DNA of 12,554 nucleotides from DATJXG01 sp035500455 (GTDB lineage Bacteria; Acidobacteriota; Terriglobia; Terriglobales; Acidobacteriaceae). The stretch's first letter is position 1. Every line of letters begins with the position of its first letter. The position numbers were made by a program, and so were the translations under genes. Location: positions 1-12,554 of the forward strand of contig DATJXG010000071.1 of the NCBI GenBank assembly GCA_035500455.1, in the 5' to 3' direction. Positions 1 through 6,064 of the stretch are shown in pieces. The notes under the pieces are model-generated. The model was not told the DNA's origin. It worked only from the letters and a program-made list of their open reading frames with translations, and searched no databases.

Positions 1-207
1 AATCCGGCCGGGGAAGATGAACATGATGTCCTGCCCCAGGGTCGCAAGTTCGCGGGCCTGGCCGCTGCGGAAGCCCTCGCCCAGGCCCACCAGCAGGAGC
101 AGCGAGCCTACGCCCCAGGCGATTCCGAACATGGTGAGGAAGGAGCGCAGCTTATGCGCCCACAACGTCGCCAGGGATTGCCGCACAATGTCGAGAAGCG
201 TCCGCAT
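1..207 (-). CDS. MacB/FtsX-type ABC transporter permease, N-terminal fragment (cut by window edge)
   Basis: The minus strand from ATG at 207 reads open to the window edge for 69 codons. The product begins MRTLLDIVRQSLATLWAHKL and continues RSFLTMFGIAWGVGSLLLLV, then GLGEGFRSGQ. This is the usual start of MacB-type permeases: a short cytoplasmic lead with an L..HKLRS.LT..GI.(I/W)GV pattern, then the first membrane helix (about residues 22-45), then the start of the periplasmic MacB core domain. Such permeases pair with a LolD/MacB ATPase for export or lipoprotein/mechanotransmission roles at the inner membrane. The rest of the gene lies to the left, so the substrate cannot be judged. No strong ribosome binding site is visible before the ATG. 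The ATPase at 426-1214 lies upstream on the same strand but is MlaF-like, not MacB-like, and is separated by 218 nt containing a repeat, so I do not treat them as partners. Confidence 0.8.
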   Translation of the reverse strand, partial: MRTLLDIVRQSLATLWAHKLRSFLTMFGIAWGVGSLLLLVGLGEGFRSGQARELATLGQDIMFIFPGRI

Positions 208-334
208 GAATGGCGTCTTCGATCCGGCCCCAGTAGGCTCGCCCTCAGTACTACGTGCCGTTCCGTTGCCCGGTTCCGAGTTTTTCCCTCAGACGTTAGA
301 CCCAGAGAAAAGTAAAAAGAAAGCCGTAGGTTTT

Positions 335-404
335 TCTTTGCGACTTGCGCTCTTTGCGGTTACAAAACCTTTCTTCACCGCAAAGAACGCAAAGGTCGCA
401 AAGA
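335..404. repeat. Palindromic intergenic repeat, CCGCAAAG family (copy A)
   Basis: The left arm at 335-360 (TCTTTGCGAC...CTCTTTGCGGT) is the near-perfect reverse complement of the right arm at 377-404 (ACCGCAAAGAACGCAAAGG then TCGCAAAGA). The loop is about 16 nt. It lies in the 218-nt gap between the permease and the MlaF-like gene. Related copies occur at 2791-2832, 4201-4275 and 11663-11740. The extension 405-420 continues the AAGA/GCGAAG theme. Such a structure could stabilise or process mRNA ends, but there is no clean U-tract to make it an intrinsic terminator. Confidence 0.8.
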
Positions 405-425
405 AGATCGCGAAGAAGAACCTTC

Positions 426-1214
426 TCAAGCTTCCAGTTTCAGCTCGTCTAACTCCAGGAATTCCTGCACGATAGGCTCCTTGCTGGCTTCCATTTCCGC
501 GTAAGTCCCGAAAAAGATCACCCTGGCTTCGTGAAGAAACACGATGCGGTTGGCTACCTTCTTGGCTAAGCGCATATCGTGGGTCACGACCACGCTGGTG
601 AGGCTGAGCTGGATGTTCAGCCGCTTGATGAGGTCGCCAAGCAGCTGAGCCATAAGGGGATCGACCATCGTCGTGGGCTCGTCGTAGAGCACGCACTCGG
701 GGCGCGCCGCCAGAGCGCGGGCAATGGCTACGGAGCGCTTCATGCCGGTGGAAAGATCGGAGGGTAGCTGGTCCCGCATCTCCTTTACTCCCACCATTTC
801 CAGCAGCCCGTCCACGACCTGGTAAATCTGCTCTTCGTCCATTTCCCGGTGTTCGCGAAGCGGGAAAGCCACGTTCTCACCGACAGTTAGCGAATCGAAC
901 AGGGCGCCATTCTGAAATACCATGGTGACCTTCTTGCGAATGCGCTCCATTTCCTCTTCGGAGTAGTCGGTAATGTCTTCGTGGGCCACGATCACGCGCC
1001 CGGAGTCGGGCTTGAGAAATCCCATAATGTGATGCAGGGAAACGGACTTGCCCACGCCGCTGCGTCCCAGGATGCAGACGGTCTCGCCCGGCATCACGTC
1101 GAAACTAACATGGTCCAGGACACAGTTATCCCCGAACGATTTGGAGACATCCCGGAACTCGATGTACGGGCCATCCGGAGGCGTGGCCAGCGCGTATTCG
1201 TGCAGATCTTCCAT
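426..1214 (-). CDS. MlaF/Ttg2A-like ABC transporter ATP-binding protein
   Basis: 262 aa. All ATPase motifs are present: Walker A GRSGVGKS (residues 50-57), Q-loop at Q101 in VFQNGALFDSLTV, signature LSTGM (154-158), Walker B CVLYDEP with E179, and the switch His212 in VVVTHD. The segment FQNGALFDSLTVGENVAFPLREH is characteristic of MlaF, the ATPase of the phospholipid transporter MlaFEDB at the inner membrane. That is the basis for the family call. Two departures from the usual MlaF wording are visible. The signature has T for the first G (LSTGM rather than LSGGM), and the D-loop region reads TTMVDP rather than TTGLDP. The usual MlaE permease and MlaD MCE-domain partner genes are not next to it: mobA lies upstream and a MacB-type permease downstream. 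Start ATG 1214 is preceded by a weak AGG about 8 nt away. The family is well supported; the transported lipid is inferred. Confidence 0.88.
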   Translation of the reverse strand: MEDLHEYALATPPDGPYIEFRDVSKSFGDNCVLDHVSFDVMPGETVCILGRSGVGKSVSLHHIMGFLKPDSGRVIVAHEDITDYSEEEMERIRKKVTMVFQNGALFDSLTVGENVAFPLREHREMDEEQIYQVVDGLLEMVGVKEMRDQLPSDLSTGMKRSVAIARALAARPECVLYDEPTTMVDPLMAQLLGDLIKRLNIQLSLTSVVVTHDMRLAKKVANRIVFLHEARVIFFGTYAEMEASKEPIVQEFLELDELKLEA

Positions 1215-1271
1215 AATAGAAACCTAAGTCTCAGCCGATCTGATTCTCTGTTGCATCCTCAGCGTAGTTTC

Positions 1272-1341
1272 CTCGGCGTCCTCGGCGTTTTAAGGTTTTT
1301 CTTGCTCCCAGCAAAAACCTTGAAACGCAGAGGACGCTGAG
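1272..1341. repeat. Long imperfect hairpin, CCGAGGACGC family (copy A)
   Basis: Arms 1272-1300 and 1313-1341 can pair over 29 positions around a 12-nt loop. The inner 16 bp (1285-1300 with 1313-1328) have one mismatch. The next 8 bp (1276-1283 GCGTCCTC with 1330-1337 GAGGACGC) are perfect after one G/A mismatch, and CTC/GAG closes the outside after a G.T wobble. The flanks carry extra half units (CTCAGCG at 1259-1265 and GCCGCCGAGGA at about 1347-1357). The element fills the gap between mobA and the MlaF-like gene, both on the minus strand. A relative with the same core lies at 8710-8821. It has no terminal T-run in the transcribed direction. Confidence 0.8.
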
Positions 1342-1370
1342 AAATGCCGCCGAGGACCCAAAGTTCCATC

Positions 1371-2051
1371 TTAACTATTCCTGCTGGTGCTGGCTTCTTC
1401 CGCTTCTCTTAGCTCTTTTTCGGCGCGGGCGAACTCCTCCGGGGTGTTGAGATTGCGGAACATGGTTTCGGAGAAGCCTGTGCGCTCCAATTCTTCTTTG
1501 CCGATGGCGCGAGTTTCCGCGGGCGAGAACAGGGAATCGATCTTGTTCTTTCCGACCTTGAGGAACGGCTCGGCAACATCGGCGAAGTCGCGGTGATAGA
1601 CGGCGCAGAGCGGCTGCCAGCCCTCGGTGGTTCGAGGCGCCGTCACCATGGCGCCGCTGCGGCTGGCTTCGGAGGCCAGGTACGCCAGGAAGGCGGGCTC
1701 TACGAAGGGCAGGTCAACCGCCAGGATCAGGTTCAGCGGCGTCGATGTACGTCGCAGCGCGGCATGAATGCCGCCCAGGGGGCCCTGCGCGGGATAGATA
1801 TCTTCAATCGACCGGGTCAGGTTCATGAACTTGGTTACTTCGCCGACGACCAACACTTCCTCCGCGACCGATTGCAGCAGGGTAATGGCTCTTTCGAGTA
1901 AAGTTTGTCCGGCAAGGTCGAGGAAGGCTTTGTCCCTGCCTTTGCCCATTCGGCTGCTTTTGCCGCCGGCCAGCACGAAGCCCGTAAGGCTTTGCTGGGG
2001 CTTGGATTGCGCGCCGGAGGCGGTTTGCGCCGGACGATTCATGAGGCACAT
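1371..2051 (-). CDS. mobA: Molybdenum cofactor guanylyltransferase (MobA-like)
   Basis: About 226 aa from the ATG at 2051. This family transfers GMP from GTP to molybdopterin in the cytoplasm to make the dinucleotide cofactor of DMSO-reductase-type enzymes. Visible motifs are the nucleotide-binding LAGGKSSRMGKGRDKAF (residues 27-43), GPLGGIHAAL (90-99), AVDLPFV with the metal-binding Asp112, GWQPLCAVYH (144-153) and C-terminal NLNTPEEF (200-207). The first motif carries two extra residues relative to the common RMG-x-DKA form. The reading frame can be opened further to a TTG at 2090, but residues there look non-conserved. The ATG at 2042 is an equally possible start, and neither has a strong ribosome binding site. 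No other molybdopterin genes are in view. A CobY/IspD-like nucleotidyltransferase is the alternative, but NTPEEF and the LAGG/DLPF spacing favour MobA. Confidence 0.88.
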   Translation of the reverse strand: MCLMNRPAQTASGAQSKPQQSLTGFVLAGGKSSRMGKGRDKAFLDLAGQTLLERAITLLQSVAEEVLVVGEVTKFMNLTRSIEDIYPAQGPLGGIHAALRRTSTPLNLILAVDLPFVEPAFLAYLASEASRSGAMVTAPRTTEGWQPLCAVYHRDFADVAEPFLKVGKNKIDSLFSPAETRAIGKEELERTGFSETMFRNLNTPEEFARAEKELREAEEASTSRNS

Positions 2052-2121
2052 CCAACCTGGCGTTCGCCCGGTCCGGGGCCAATGGGACAACTAGACGAAC
2101 GTAATCTATCGGGTCCGCTGG

Positions 2122-2139
2122 CTGTATTGGATCATACAG
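2122..2139. promoter_or_regulatory. Perfect 6+6 dyad in the mobA/pilZ divergent intergenic region
   Basis: CTGTAT at 2122-2127 and ATACAG at 2134-2139 form a perfect inverted repeat with a 6-nt spacer. They sit between the divergent mobA and PilZ starts. Direct copies of GGTCCG flank it at 2112-2117 and 2139-2144. The geometry suits a dimeric regulator operator, but no specific family is recognised. Confidence 0.35.
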
Positions 2140-2180
2140 GTCCGGGTTCCCCGCCGGAAAGTGCTGGTAACGCCACAAAT

Positions 2181-2708
2181 ATGTTACTGGATGTGTTGAC
2201 TCTGGCCCACTGCTCACACGAGTTTTCCTGGCCGCGGCGCGCCGAAGACGGCAACTACTACCAGGTTTGTATGCTGTGCGCCGCGGAGTACAGCTACGAC
2301 TGGAAGTCGATGAAACGCACCGACCGGCTGGAGCATCCGGCCACGGAAGGCGGGCTGCCGATCTATGGAAACAACAGCCAGGTCCGCAAACAAACCTGGG
2401 TGCCGCGCGCCCGGCGGCTGCGGCTGCACGCGCCGCTGCGCTACCGGGTGAAAAGCATGGCGGCCTGGCACCAGGGGAAGCTGGAGAACCTGAGCCAGTC
2501 CGGGGTGCTGTTTCGCGGCCCGCGGCCGGTATCGCAGAACACCCTGGTGGAAATGCGCTTCGAAATGCCGGAGGAAATCTCCGGGCAGAAACAGAGCCTG
2601 GTGTACTGCCAGGGGCAGATCATCCGCTGTAAAGAAAAGCAGCCCAAGGAAGAGGGCGTGACGCTGGCGGCGGTGATTCTGGATTACCAGTTTGTGCATG
2701 AGAAGTGA
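2181..2708 (+). CDS. PilZ-domain protein with N-terminal Cys/His (zinc-like) cluster
   Basis: 175 aa from ATG 2181. Start MLLDVLTLAHCSHEFSWPRR is followed by YYQVCMLCAAEYSYDW. C11-x-H13 and C30-x2-C33 could form one small zinc site. A PilZ-like beta-barrel follows from about residue 70 to the end, with APLRYRV and ENLSQSGVLF. The N-x-S-x-x-G motif that contacts c-di-GMP is present. The upstream arginine cluster (RARRLRLHAPLRYR) does not give a strict R-x3-R, so ligand binding may be weakened. PilZ proteins act as cytoplasmic c-di-GMP effectors on motility, pili or exopolysaccharide. The frame is open upstream to 1905, overlapping mobA, and ATG 2082 is a possible longer start. I prefer 2181 because the conserved-looking part begins there. 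It is transcribed divergently from mobA. Confidence 0.82.
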   Translation: MLLDVLTLAHCSHEFSWPRRAEDGNYYQVCMLCAAEYSYDWKSMKRTDRLEHPATEGGLPIYGNNSQVRKQTWVPRARRLRLHAPLRYRVKSMAAWHQGKLENLSQSGVLFRGPRPVSQNTLVEMRFEMPEEISGQKQSLVYCQGQIIRCKEKQPKEEGVTLAAVILDYQFVHEK

Positions 2709-2790
2709 CGGAGGCTTCCCGCGCCTCTTCAGCCCGCATCCGCGCAGCGGGGCTCCGGAGTCTGACGTTGGCTTGGCCGTCGGATTAATT

Positions 2791-2832
2791 CACCGCAAAG
2801 ATCGCAACGGACGCAAAGAAGACTGCGAAAGC
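2791..2832. repeat. CCGCAAAG-family repeat, single arm (copy B)
   Basis: CACCGCAAAGATCGCAACGG followed by ACGCAAAGAAGACTGCGAAA matches the right arm of the palindromic repeats at 377-404 and 11711-11740. The opposite arm is missing or decayed. The rest of the 322-nt gap 2709-3030 contains no credible gene. Confidence 0.65.
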
Positions 2833-2897
2833 TAAAGACACAAGAACCTTCCTGGGCTGGGAAAATCGCCTCCTGGTGGACAAGGACTTTGGGTCGG

Positions 2898-2925
2898 TTT
2901 CGAGGCATCGTCCAGGCCTTATAAT
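2898..2925 (+). promoter_or_regulatory. Candidate sigma-70-type promoter for the BON lipoprotein gene
   Basis: A perfect TATAAT lies at 2920-2925. The best -35 at 16-nt spacing is TTTCGA (2898-2903), a poor match to TTGACA. Transcription would start near 2932, leaving a leader of about 100 nt before the ATG at 3031. Confidence 0.4.
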
Positions 2926-2943
2926 CATCTAAGCATTGGGGCT

Positions 2944-2965
2944 GCCGCTTCAGGCGGCGATTTTT
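2944..2965 (+). terminator. Small terminator-like hairpin in the presumed leader of the lipoprotein gene
   Basis: GCCGC (2944-2948) pairs with GCGGC (2954-2958) around a TTCAG loop, followed by GATTTTT (2959-2965). It could end transcription arriving from the PilZ gene. It lies after the candidate TATAAT at 2920 and before the ATG at 3031, so it would also fall inside the leader. The 5-bp stem is short. Confidence 0.35.
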
Positions 2966-3030
2966 CCGCAAAACCACGCGCTGCTTCGCATCTAAACTAA
3001 TATCATCCGCTGAACTACAGGAGTGTCTCT

Positions 3031-4089
3031 ATGAAAGTGAAGGCGTACGTACAACTCAGCGCCCTGTTGATGGTTATGGTGTTGGGAGCGGCGGTGGGCT
3101 GCTCCAAGACTCCGAATGACTCGCAGATCACCAGCGATATCCAGAACAAATTGAGCGCCGACTCAGGCCTGCAAGGCAAGCAAATCGCGGTGCAGTCGGA
3201 TAAAGGCGTGGTGACGCTCTCCGGCGACGTGGATAGCGATGCCCAGCGCCAGGCGGCCGTGCACTATGCCACAGCCGAGCCGGGCGTGACCCAGGTGGTA
3301 AATAACCTTACCGTGGCTGCACAACAAGCGGAAGCGGCACCGCCGCCGATGGCTCCGGCGCCAGCTGCGGCGCCCGAGGAGAAACCGCGGGCCGGCAAGC
3401 GTCATCATCATGACGACCAGTCCGCGTCTTTCACTCAGGATTCCACACCGCCCGCGAGCGCCCCGGCCCCCGATGCGGCGGCTCCGCCTCCGCCTGCGCC
3501 GGCAGCTCCGGCGCCGCCGCCTCCGCCGCAGAAGGTGACGATTCCTTCGGGTACAGTATTGGCGGTGCGGCTGGTAGATTCGGTTGACACCGCAACCGCA
3601 CAGGCCGGCCAGACTTTCCATGCCACCCTCGATTCGCCGTTGGCCGTGGATGGCGAGGTAGTGGTTCCGAAAGGCTATGACGTTGAGGGCCACGTGGTGG
3701 ACGTGAAGAGCGCGGGCAAGTTTGCCGGCCAGTCGTTGCTGAAGCTGCAGCTTGACCGGATTTCAGTAGGCGGCAAGTATTACAACATCGCGACCGACCA
3801 GTTCATTCGCGAGGGAAGTTCCCGCGGCAAGAACACGGCCGAGAAAGTTGGGGCGGGCGCGGCCATCGGCGGGATCATCGGGGCGATTGCCGGCGGCGGC
3901 AAGGGAGCTGCGATCGGGGCGGCGGCGGGCGGCGGCCTGGGTGGAGGAGTGCAGGCCGCGACCAAGGGCCAGCAGATCAAGCTGCCTTCGGAGACGGTGC
4001 TGAACTTTACGCTGCAATCCTCGGTCAATGTGATACCCACCAGCCAAGGGCCGCATCGGCAGAAGATGGAGGCCGACGAGTCGCAGTAA
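3031..4089 (+). CDS. BON-domain lipoprotein with Pro/Ala-rich linker and C-terminal glycine zipper
   Basis: 352 aa, preceded by a clear AGGAG 8 nt before the ATG. A signal sequence ends in a lipobox-like AAVG with Cys24, so the product is probably a lipoprotein. Residues about 28-96 form a BON domain (ITSDIQNKL, then VVTLSGDVDSDAQR and VTQVVNNLTV), a fold that binds phospholipid surfaces in OsmY-like proteins. Residues about 97-168 are a low-complexity Pro/Ala linker with a HHHDD patch (125-129). Residues about 169-256 form a beta-rich unit starting IPSGTVLAVRL and including VVVPKGYDVEGHVVDV, which I cannot name firmly. Residues about 273-310 are a glycine zipper (GAGAAIGGIIGAIAGGG, GAAIGAAAGGG), as found in membrane-inserting envelope proteins. 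A final strand segment (KLPSETVLNFTL) mirrors the first line of the beta unit. A role in envelope integrity is inferred. Confidence 0.85.
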   Translation: MKVKAYVQLSALLMVMVLGAAVGCSKTPNDSQITSDIQNKLSADSGLQGKQIAVQSDKGVVTLSGDVDSDAQRQAAVHYATAEPGVTQVVNNLTVAAQQAEAAPPPMAPAPAAAPEEKPRAGKRHHHDDQSASFTQDSTPPASAPAPDAAAPPPPAPAAPAPPPPPQKVTIPSGTVLAVRLVDSVDTATAQAGQTFHATLDSPLAVDGEVVVPKGYDVEGHVVDVKSAGKFAGQSLLKLQLDRISVGGKYYNIATDQFIREGSSRGKNTAEKVGAGAAIGGIIGAIAGGGKGAAIGAAAGGGLGGGVQAATKGQQIKLPSETVLNFTLQSSVNVIPTSQGPHRQKMEADESQ

Positions 4090-4108
4090 GGACTCGCCGG
4101 GAGTTTGC

Positions 4109-4137
4109 GGGACGGGGCTTCGGCTCCGTCCCTTTTT
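4109..4137 (+). terminator. Strong intrinsic terminator after the BON lipoprotein gene
   Basis: Stem GGGACGGGGC (4109-4118) pairs with GCTCCGTCCC (4123-4132), 10 bp with one G.T wobble. It closes a TTCG tetraloop and is followed by TTTTT (4133-4137). It begins 20 nt after the TAA stop. Confidence 0.93.
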
Positions 4138-4200
4138 CATTTGCCTTTAGTTGCGCGGGATATGCACCGCATAAGCAGGCAAGAAGGACGCGAAAGATTT

Positions 4201-4275
4201 ACCGCAAAGATCGCAAAGATCGCAAAGAAGAAAGATCGCAAAGAACACGGATTGCAAAGAACGCAGACTGCGAGA
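4201..4275. repeat. CCGCAAAG-family repeat tract (copy C, degenerate tandem units)
   Basis: ACCGCAAAGATCGCAAAGAT is followed by further GATCGCAAAG, ATTGCAAAG and ACGCAGACTGCGAG units. The 9-mer GATCGCAAA appears three times. No second arm is seen, so this looks like an expanded and decayed right arm. It occupies the centre of the 4138-4419 gap. The small open frame across it (to 4308) encodes only the repeat (AKIAKIAKKKDRKE) and is not credible. Confidence 0.7.
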
Positions 4276-4419
4276 AACGAACCGTCGAGTACCCTTCTGT
4301 GTTCATAGATCACATGCCGGTGTGACGGCGCTCACCGCCAGTTTGGGCTTCGATTCTCCAACATAGAGGCTGTGCTGGTGCCTTCGCCGGAGTGGCGGAG
4401 GCAAGTAAGGAGCCAGACT

Positions 4420-4851
4420 ATGCGAGCGAGCAAATGGTTTTGGGTTGCAGTAGTGGTCGCGGCACTTGTTCTACTGGTGTCCGCGCAGGAGAAGCCGACG
4501 GTCAAGCAAGGTCCCATTCAGCGGGTTTCCCAGGCGTCGGGGGAGAAAATGTTCCAGTCTTATTGTGCGGTTTGCCATGGAACCGACGGCCGCGGCGACG
4601 GGCCGGCGGCCGCGGCGCTTAAGAACCCGCCGGCGGACCTGACCGCGCTGGCAGCGAAGAACGGTGGCAAATATCCTTCGATGAGGGTGATGTCGGTGAT
4701 CCGGGGAGACTCGGGGTATGCCGCGCACGGAAGCAAAGAGATGCCGGTGTGGGGACCATTGTTCCGCAGCATCAGCGGTGGACACGATGCTGAAGTGGGC
4801 CAGCGGATTACCAACCTCACCAAGTACATCGAGACGCTGCAGACGAAGTAG
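4420..4851 (+). CDS. Secreted monohaem cytochrome c (class I-like)
   Basis: 143 aa from ATG 4420, chosen because AAGGAG lies 8 nt upstream and the signal peptide starts here (MRASKWFW, then a hydrophobic run to about residue 20, with SAQ as a probable cleavage end). The single haem-binding motif is C49-A-V-C52-H53, followed by GTDGRGDGPAA, which is typical of small soluble c-type cytochromes. Met108 in KEMPVWGPLF is the likely distal ligand. The protein would act as an electron carrier in the periplasm, or on a membrane if the leader is not cleaved. Its redox partner is not in the window. An upstream in-frame ATG at 4372 lacks both a ribosome binding site and a sensible leader. No terminator is visible after the stop. 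Confidence 0.9.
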   Translation: MRASKWFWVAVVVAALVLLVSAQEKPTVKQGPIQRVSQASGEKMFQSYCAVCHGTDGRGDGPAAAALKNPPADLTALAAKNGGKYPSMRVMSVIRGDSGYAAHGSKEMPVWGPLFRSISGGHDAEVGQRITNLTKYIETLQTK

Positions 4852-4963
4852 GTGGTGGGAGTGAGTCCGGGGTCGCGTCCAGCGCAATTCCTCCGGTCGT
4901 CCAGCGCTGATACTGCGACTTCGCCTGATGGGTGGACGAGTGCGGGCGGCACGCCGGCGCTGC

Positions 4964-5014
4964 GCTCTGGGGCGGGCGGCGCTCTGGGCCGAGCTATGCT
5001 CTGGGCTAAGTATC
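4964..5014. repeat. Three 17-nt direct repeats upstream of pilD
   Basis: GCTCTGGG begins at 4964, 4981 and 4998, an exact 17-nt period. The units read GCTCTGGGGCGGGCGGC, GCTCTGGGCCGAGCTAT and GCTCTGGGCTAAGTATC. The array ends about 75 nt before the TATAAT at 5091. It looks like a multi-site operator, although simple slippage of GC-rich sequence is possible. Confidence 0.6.
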
Positions 5015-5090
5015 TTTGGATGTTGGGGATGGGGGGATCGTCCGAGTGTACAGTAACTTTGGTGCCTGCCCTGTCTGTACCTTACCGCCG

Positions 5091-5096
5091 TATAAT
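5091..5096 (+). promoter_or_regulatory. Candidate -10 element for pilD
   Basis: A perfect TATAAT lies 45 nt before the pilD ATG. No convincing -35 is found at 16-18 nt spacing and there is no extended TG. It may depend on an activator, for which the 17-nt repeats at 4964-5014 are a candidate site. Confidence 0.4.
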
Positions 5097-5140
5097 CGAC
5101 TCGGAATTCACGCGGGTCTGAACCCATCCCCCCACACGAG

Positions 5141-6064
5141 ATGGATCCTGTCTTGGCAATTGCGGCGTTTGCCTTTGGGCTGATCTTCGGCAGCTTTCTA
5201 AATGTGTGTATCTATCGCCTGCCGCGCAACTTATCGGTGGTGATGCCGGGTTCGGCGTGTCCGCACTGCCAGCGTCCCATACGCTTTTACGACAATGTTC
5301 CGGTGCTGAGCTGGATTTTCCTGTTGGGCCGCTGCCGCAACTGCAAAGCGCCGATCTCGCCACGGTACCTGGTGGTGGAGCTGCTTACCGGCGGGCTGTT
5401 TCTGGCCTGCTACGCGTATTTCGGGTTTACGCCGGCGACCTTGAAATATTGCACTTTCGGATTTCTGCTGCTGGGGCTGATCTTCACCGACGCCGAAACC
5501 ATGCTTCTGCCTGACAAGCTCACGCTGACCGGGCTGGGCCTGGGACTGCTCTTCAGCCTGGTCGTGCCGGTGAACGACCTGGCTTCGCAGCTGGTGCCGG
5601 GACTGATTTCGATGCCGGTGAGTTCGGATGTTTCCTGGCGTCTGCTCTCGTTGCTGGACTCGGCGCTGGGAGCGGTGGCGGGGGCTTCGTTCATCTACGG
5701 CGTGGGAGCGATTTATCTGCGAGCGCGGGGCGTGGAAGGCATGGGCCTTGGCGACGTGAAGCTGATGGCTATGGTGGGCGCGTTTCTGGGCGTGAAGCTG
5801 ACGATCTTCACCATTTTCGCGGCGTCGATCGCGGGCTCGATATTTGGATTGTCAACCGTGTTGGCGGTGTGGATGAAGCGCACGCGGCGGCGCATGGCGC
5901 GGAACCATGAATCGCGGGTGCTAGCGCGACGGCGCGCCTGGGATTCGGCGCGGATCGCGTTGCGGCGCCACCAGATGCCATTTGGCGTATTCCTGGGCAG
6001 CATGGCAATTGTGGCGCTGTTTTTCGGCGACAGCCTGCTTCACTGGTACTGGAGGCTGTTGTGA
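5141..6064 (+). CDS. pilD: Prepilin peptidase / type IV leader peptidase (A24 family)
   Basis: 307 aa, polytopic. The N-terminal domain has GSFLNVCIYRLP (17-28) and the tetracysteine site C40-P-H-C43 ... C65-R-N-C68, the zinc-binding and methylase-linked part of full PilD/GspO enzymes. The peptidase half carries the two catalytic aspartates, D117 in IFTDAETMLLPD and D205 in MGLGDVKLM. The enzyme cleaves and N-methylates type IV prepilins and pseudopilins at the inner membrane. Odd point: an extra, very basic cytoplasmic loop (about 246-277, RTRRRMARN...ARRRAW...) sits before the last helix, where the short PFGPFLA-type segment is usual; PFGVFL follows at 280-285. The start ATG lacks a strong ribosome binding site. 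The stop overlaps the next gene (GTGA at 6061-6064), so the two are probably translationally coupled. Confidence 0.93.
   Translation: MDPVLAIAAFAFGLIFGSFLNVCIYRLPRNLSVVMPGSACPHCQRPIRFYDNVPVLSWIFLLGRCRNCKAPISPRYLVVELLTGGLFLACYAYFGFTPATLKYCTFGFLLLGLIFTDAETMLLPDKLTLTGLGLGLLFSLVVPVNDLASQLVPGLISMPVSSDVSWRLLSLLDSALGAVAGASFIYGVGAIYLRARGVEGMGLGDVKLMAMVGAFLGVKLTIFTIFAASIAGSIFGLSTVLAVWMKRTRRRMARNHESRVLARRRAWDSARIALRRHQMPFGVFLGSMAIVALFFGDSLLHWYWRLL

Noticed and set aside
17..475. Open plus-strand frame across the permease start and the first repeat
   Set aside because: It is antisense to the permease gene, and its second half is the translated repeat (TAKNAKVAKKIAKK). It has no ribosome binding site or recognisable domain.
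1905..2180. 92-codon N-terminal extension of the PilZ protein
   Set aside because: It runs antisense through the 5' part of mobA and lacks conserved character. ATG 2181 begins the recognisable part.
3163..3693. Minus-strand open frame opposite the BON lipoprotein
   Set aside because: Arg-rich shadow of the Pro/Ala linker codons; not a plausible protein.
4201..4275. Possible CRISPR array or minisatellite of GATCGCAAAG units
   Set aside because: Units are about 9 nt, imperfect and without spacers. They match the arms of the dispersed palindromes.
4105..4308. Small plus-strand frame after the BON lipoprotein gene
   Set aside because: It starts inside the terminator region and consists mostly of translated CCGCAAAG repeat.
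5025..5036. G-rich run (GGGGATGGGGGG) as a G-quadruplex or as pairing partner of ATCCCCCC at 5126-5133
   Set aside because: There are too few separated G-runs for a confident quadruplex. The pairing partner lies beyond the presumed transcription start, so no single RNA would contain both.
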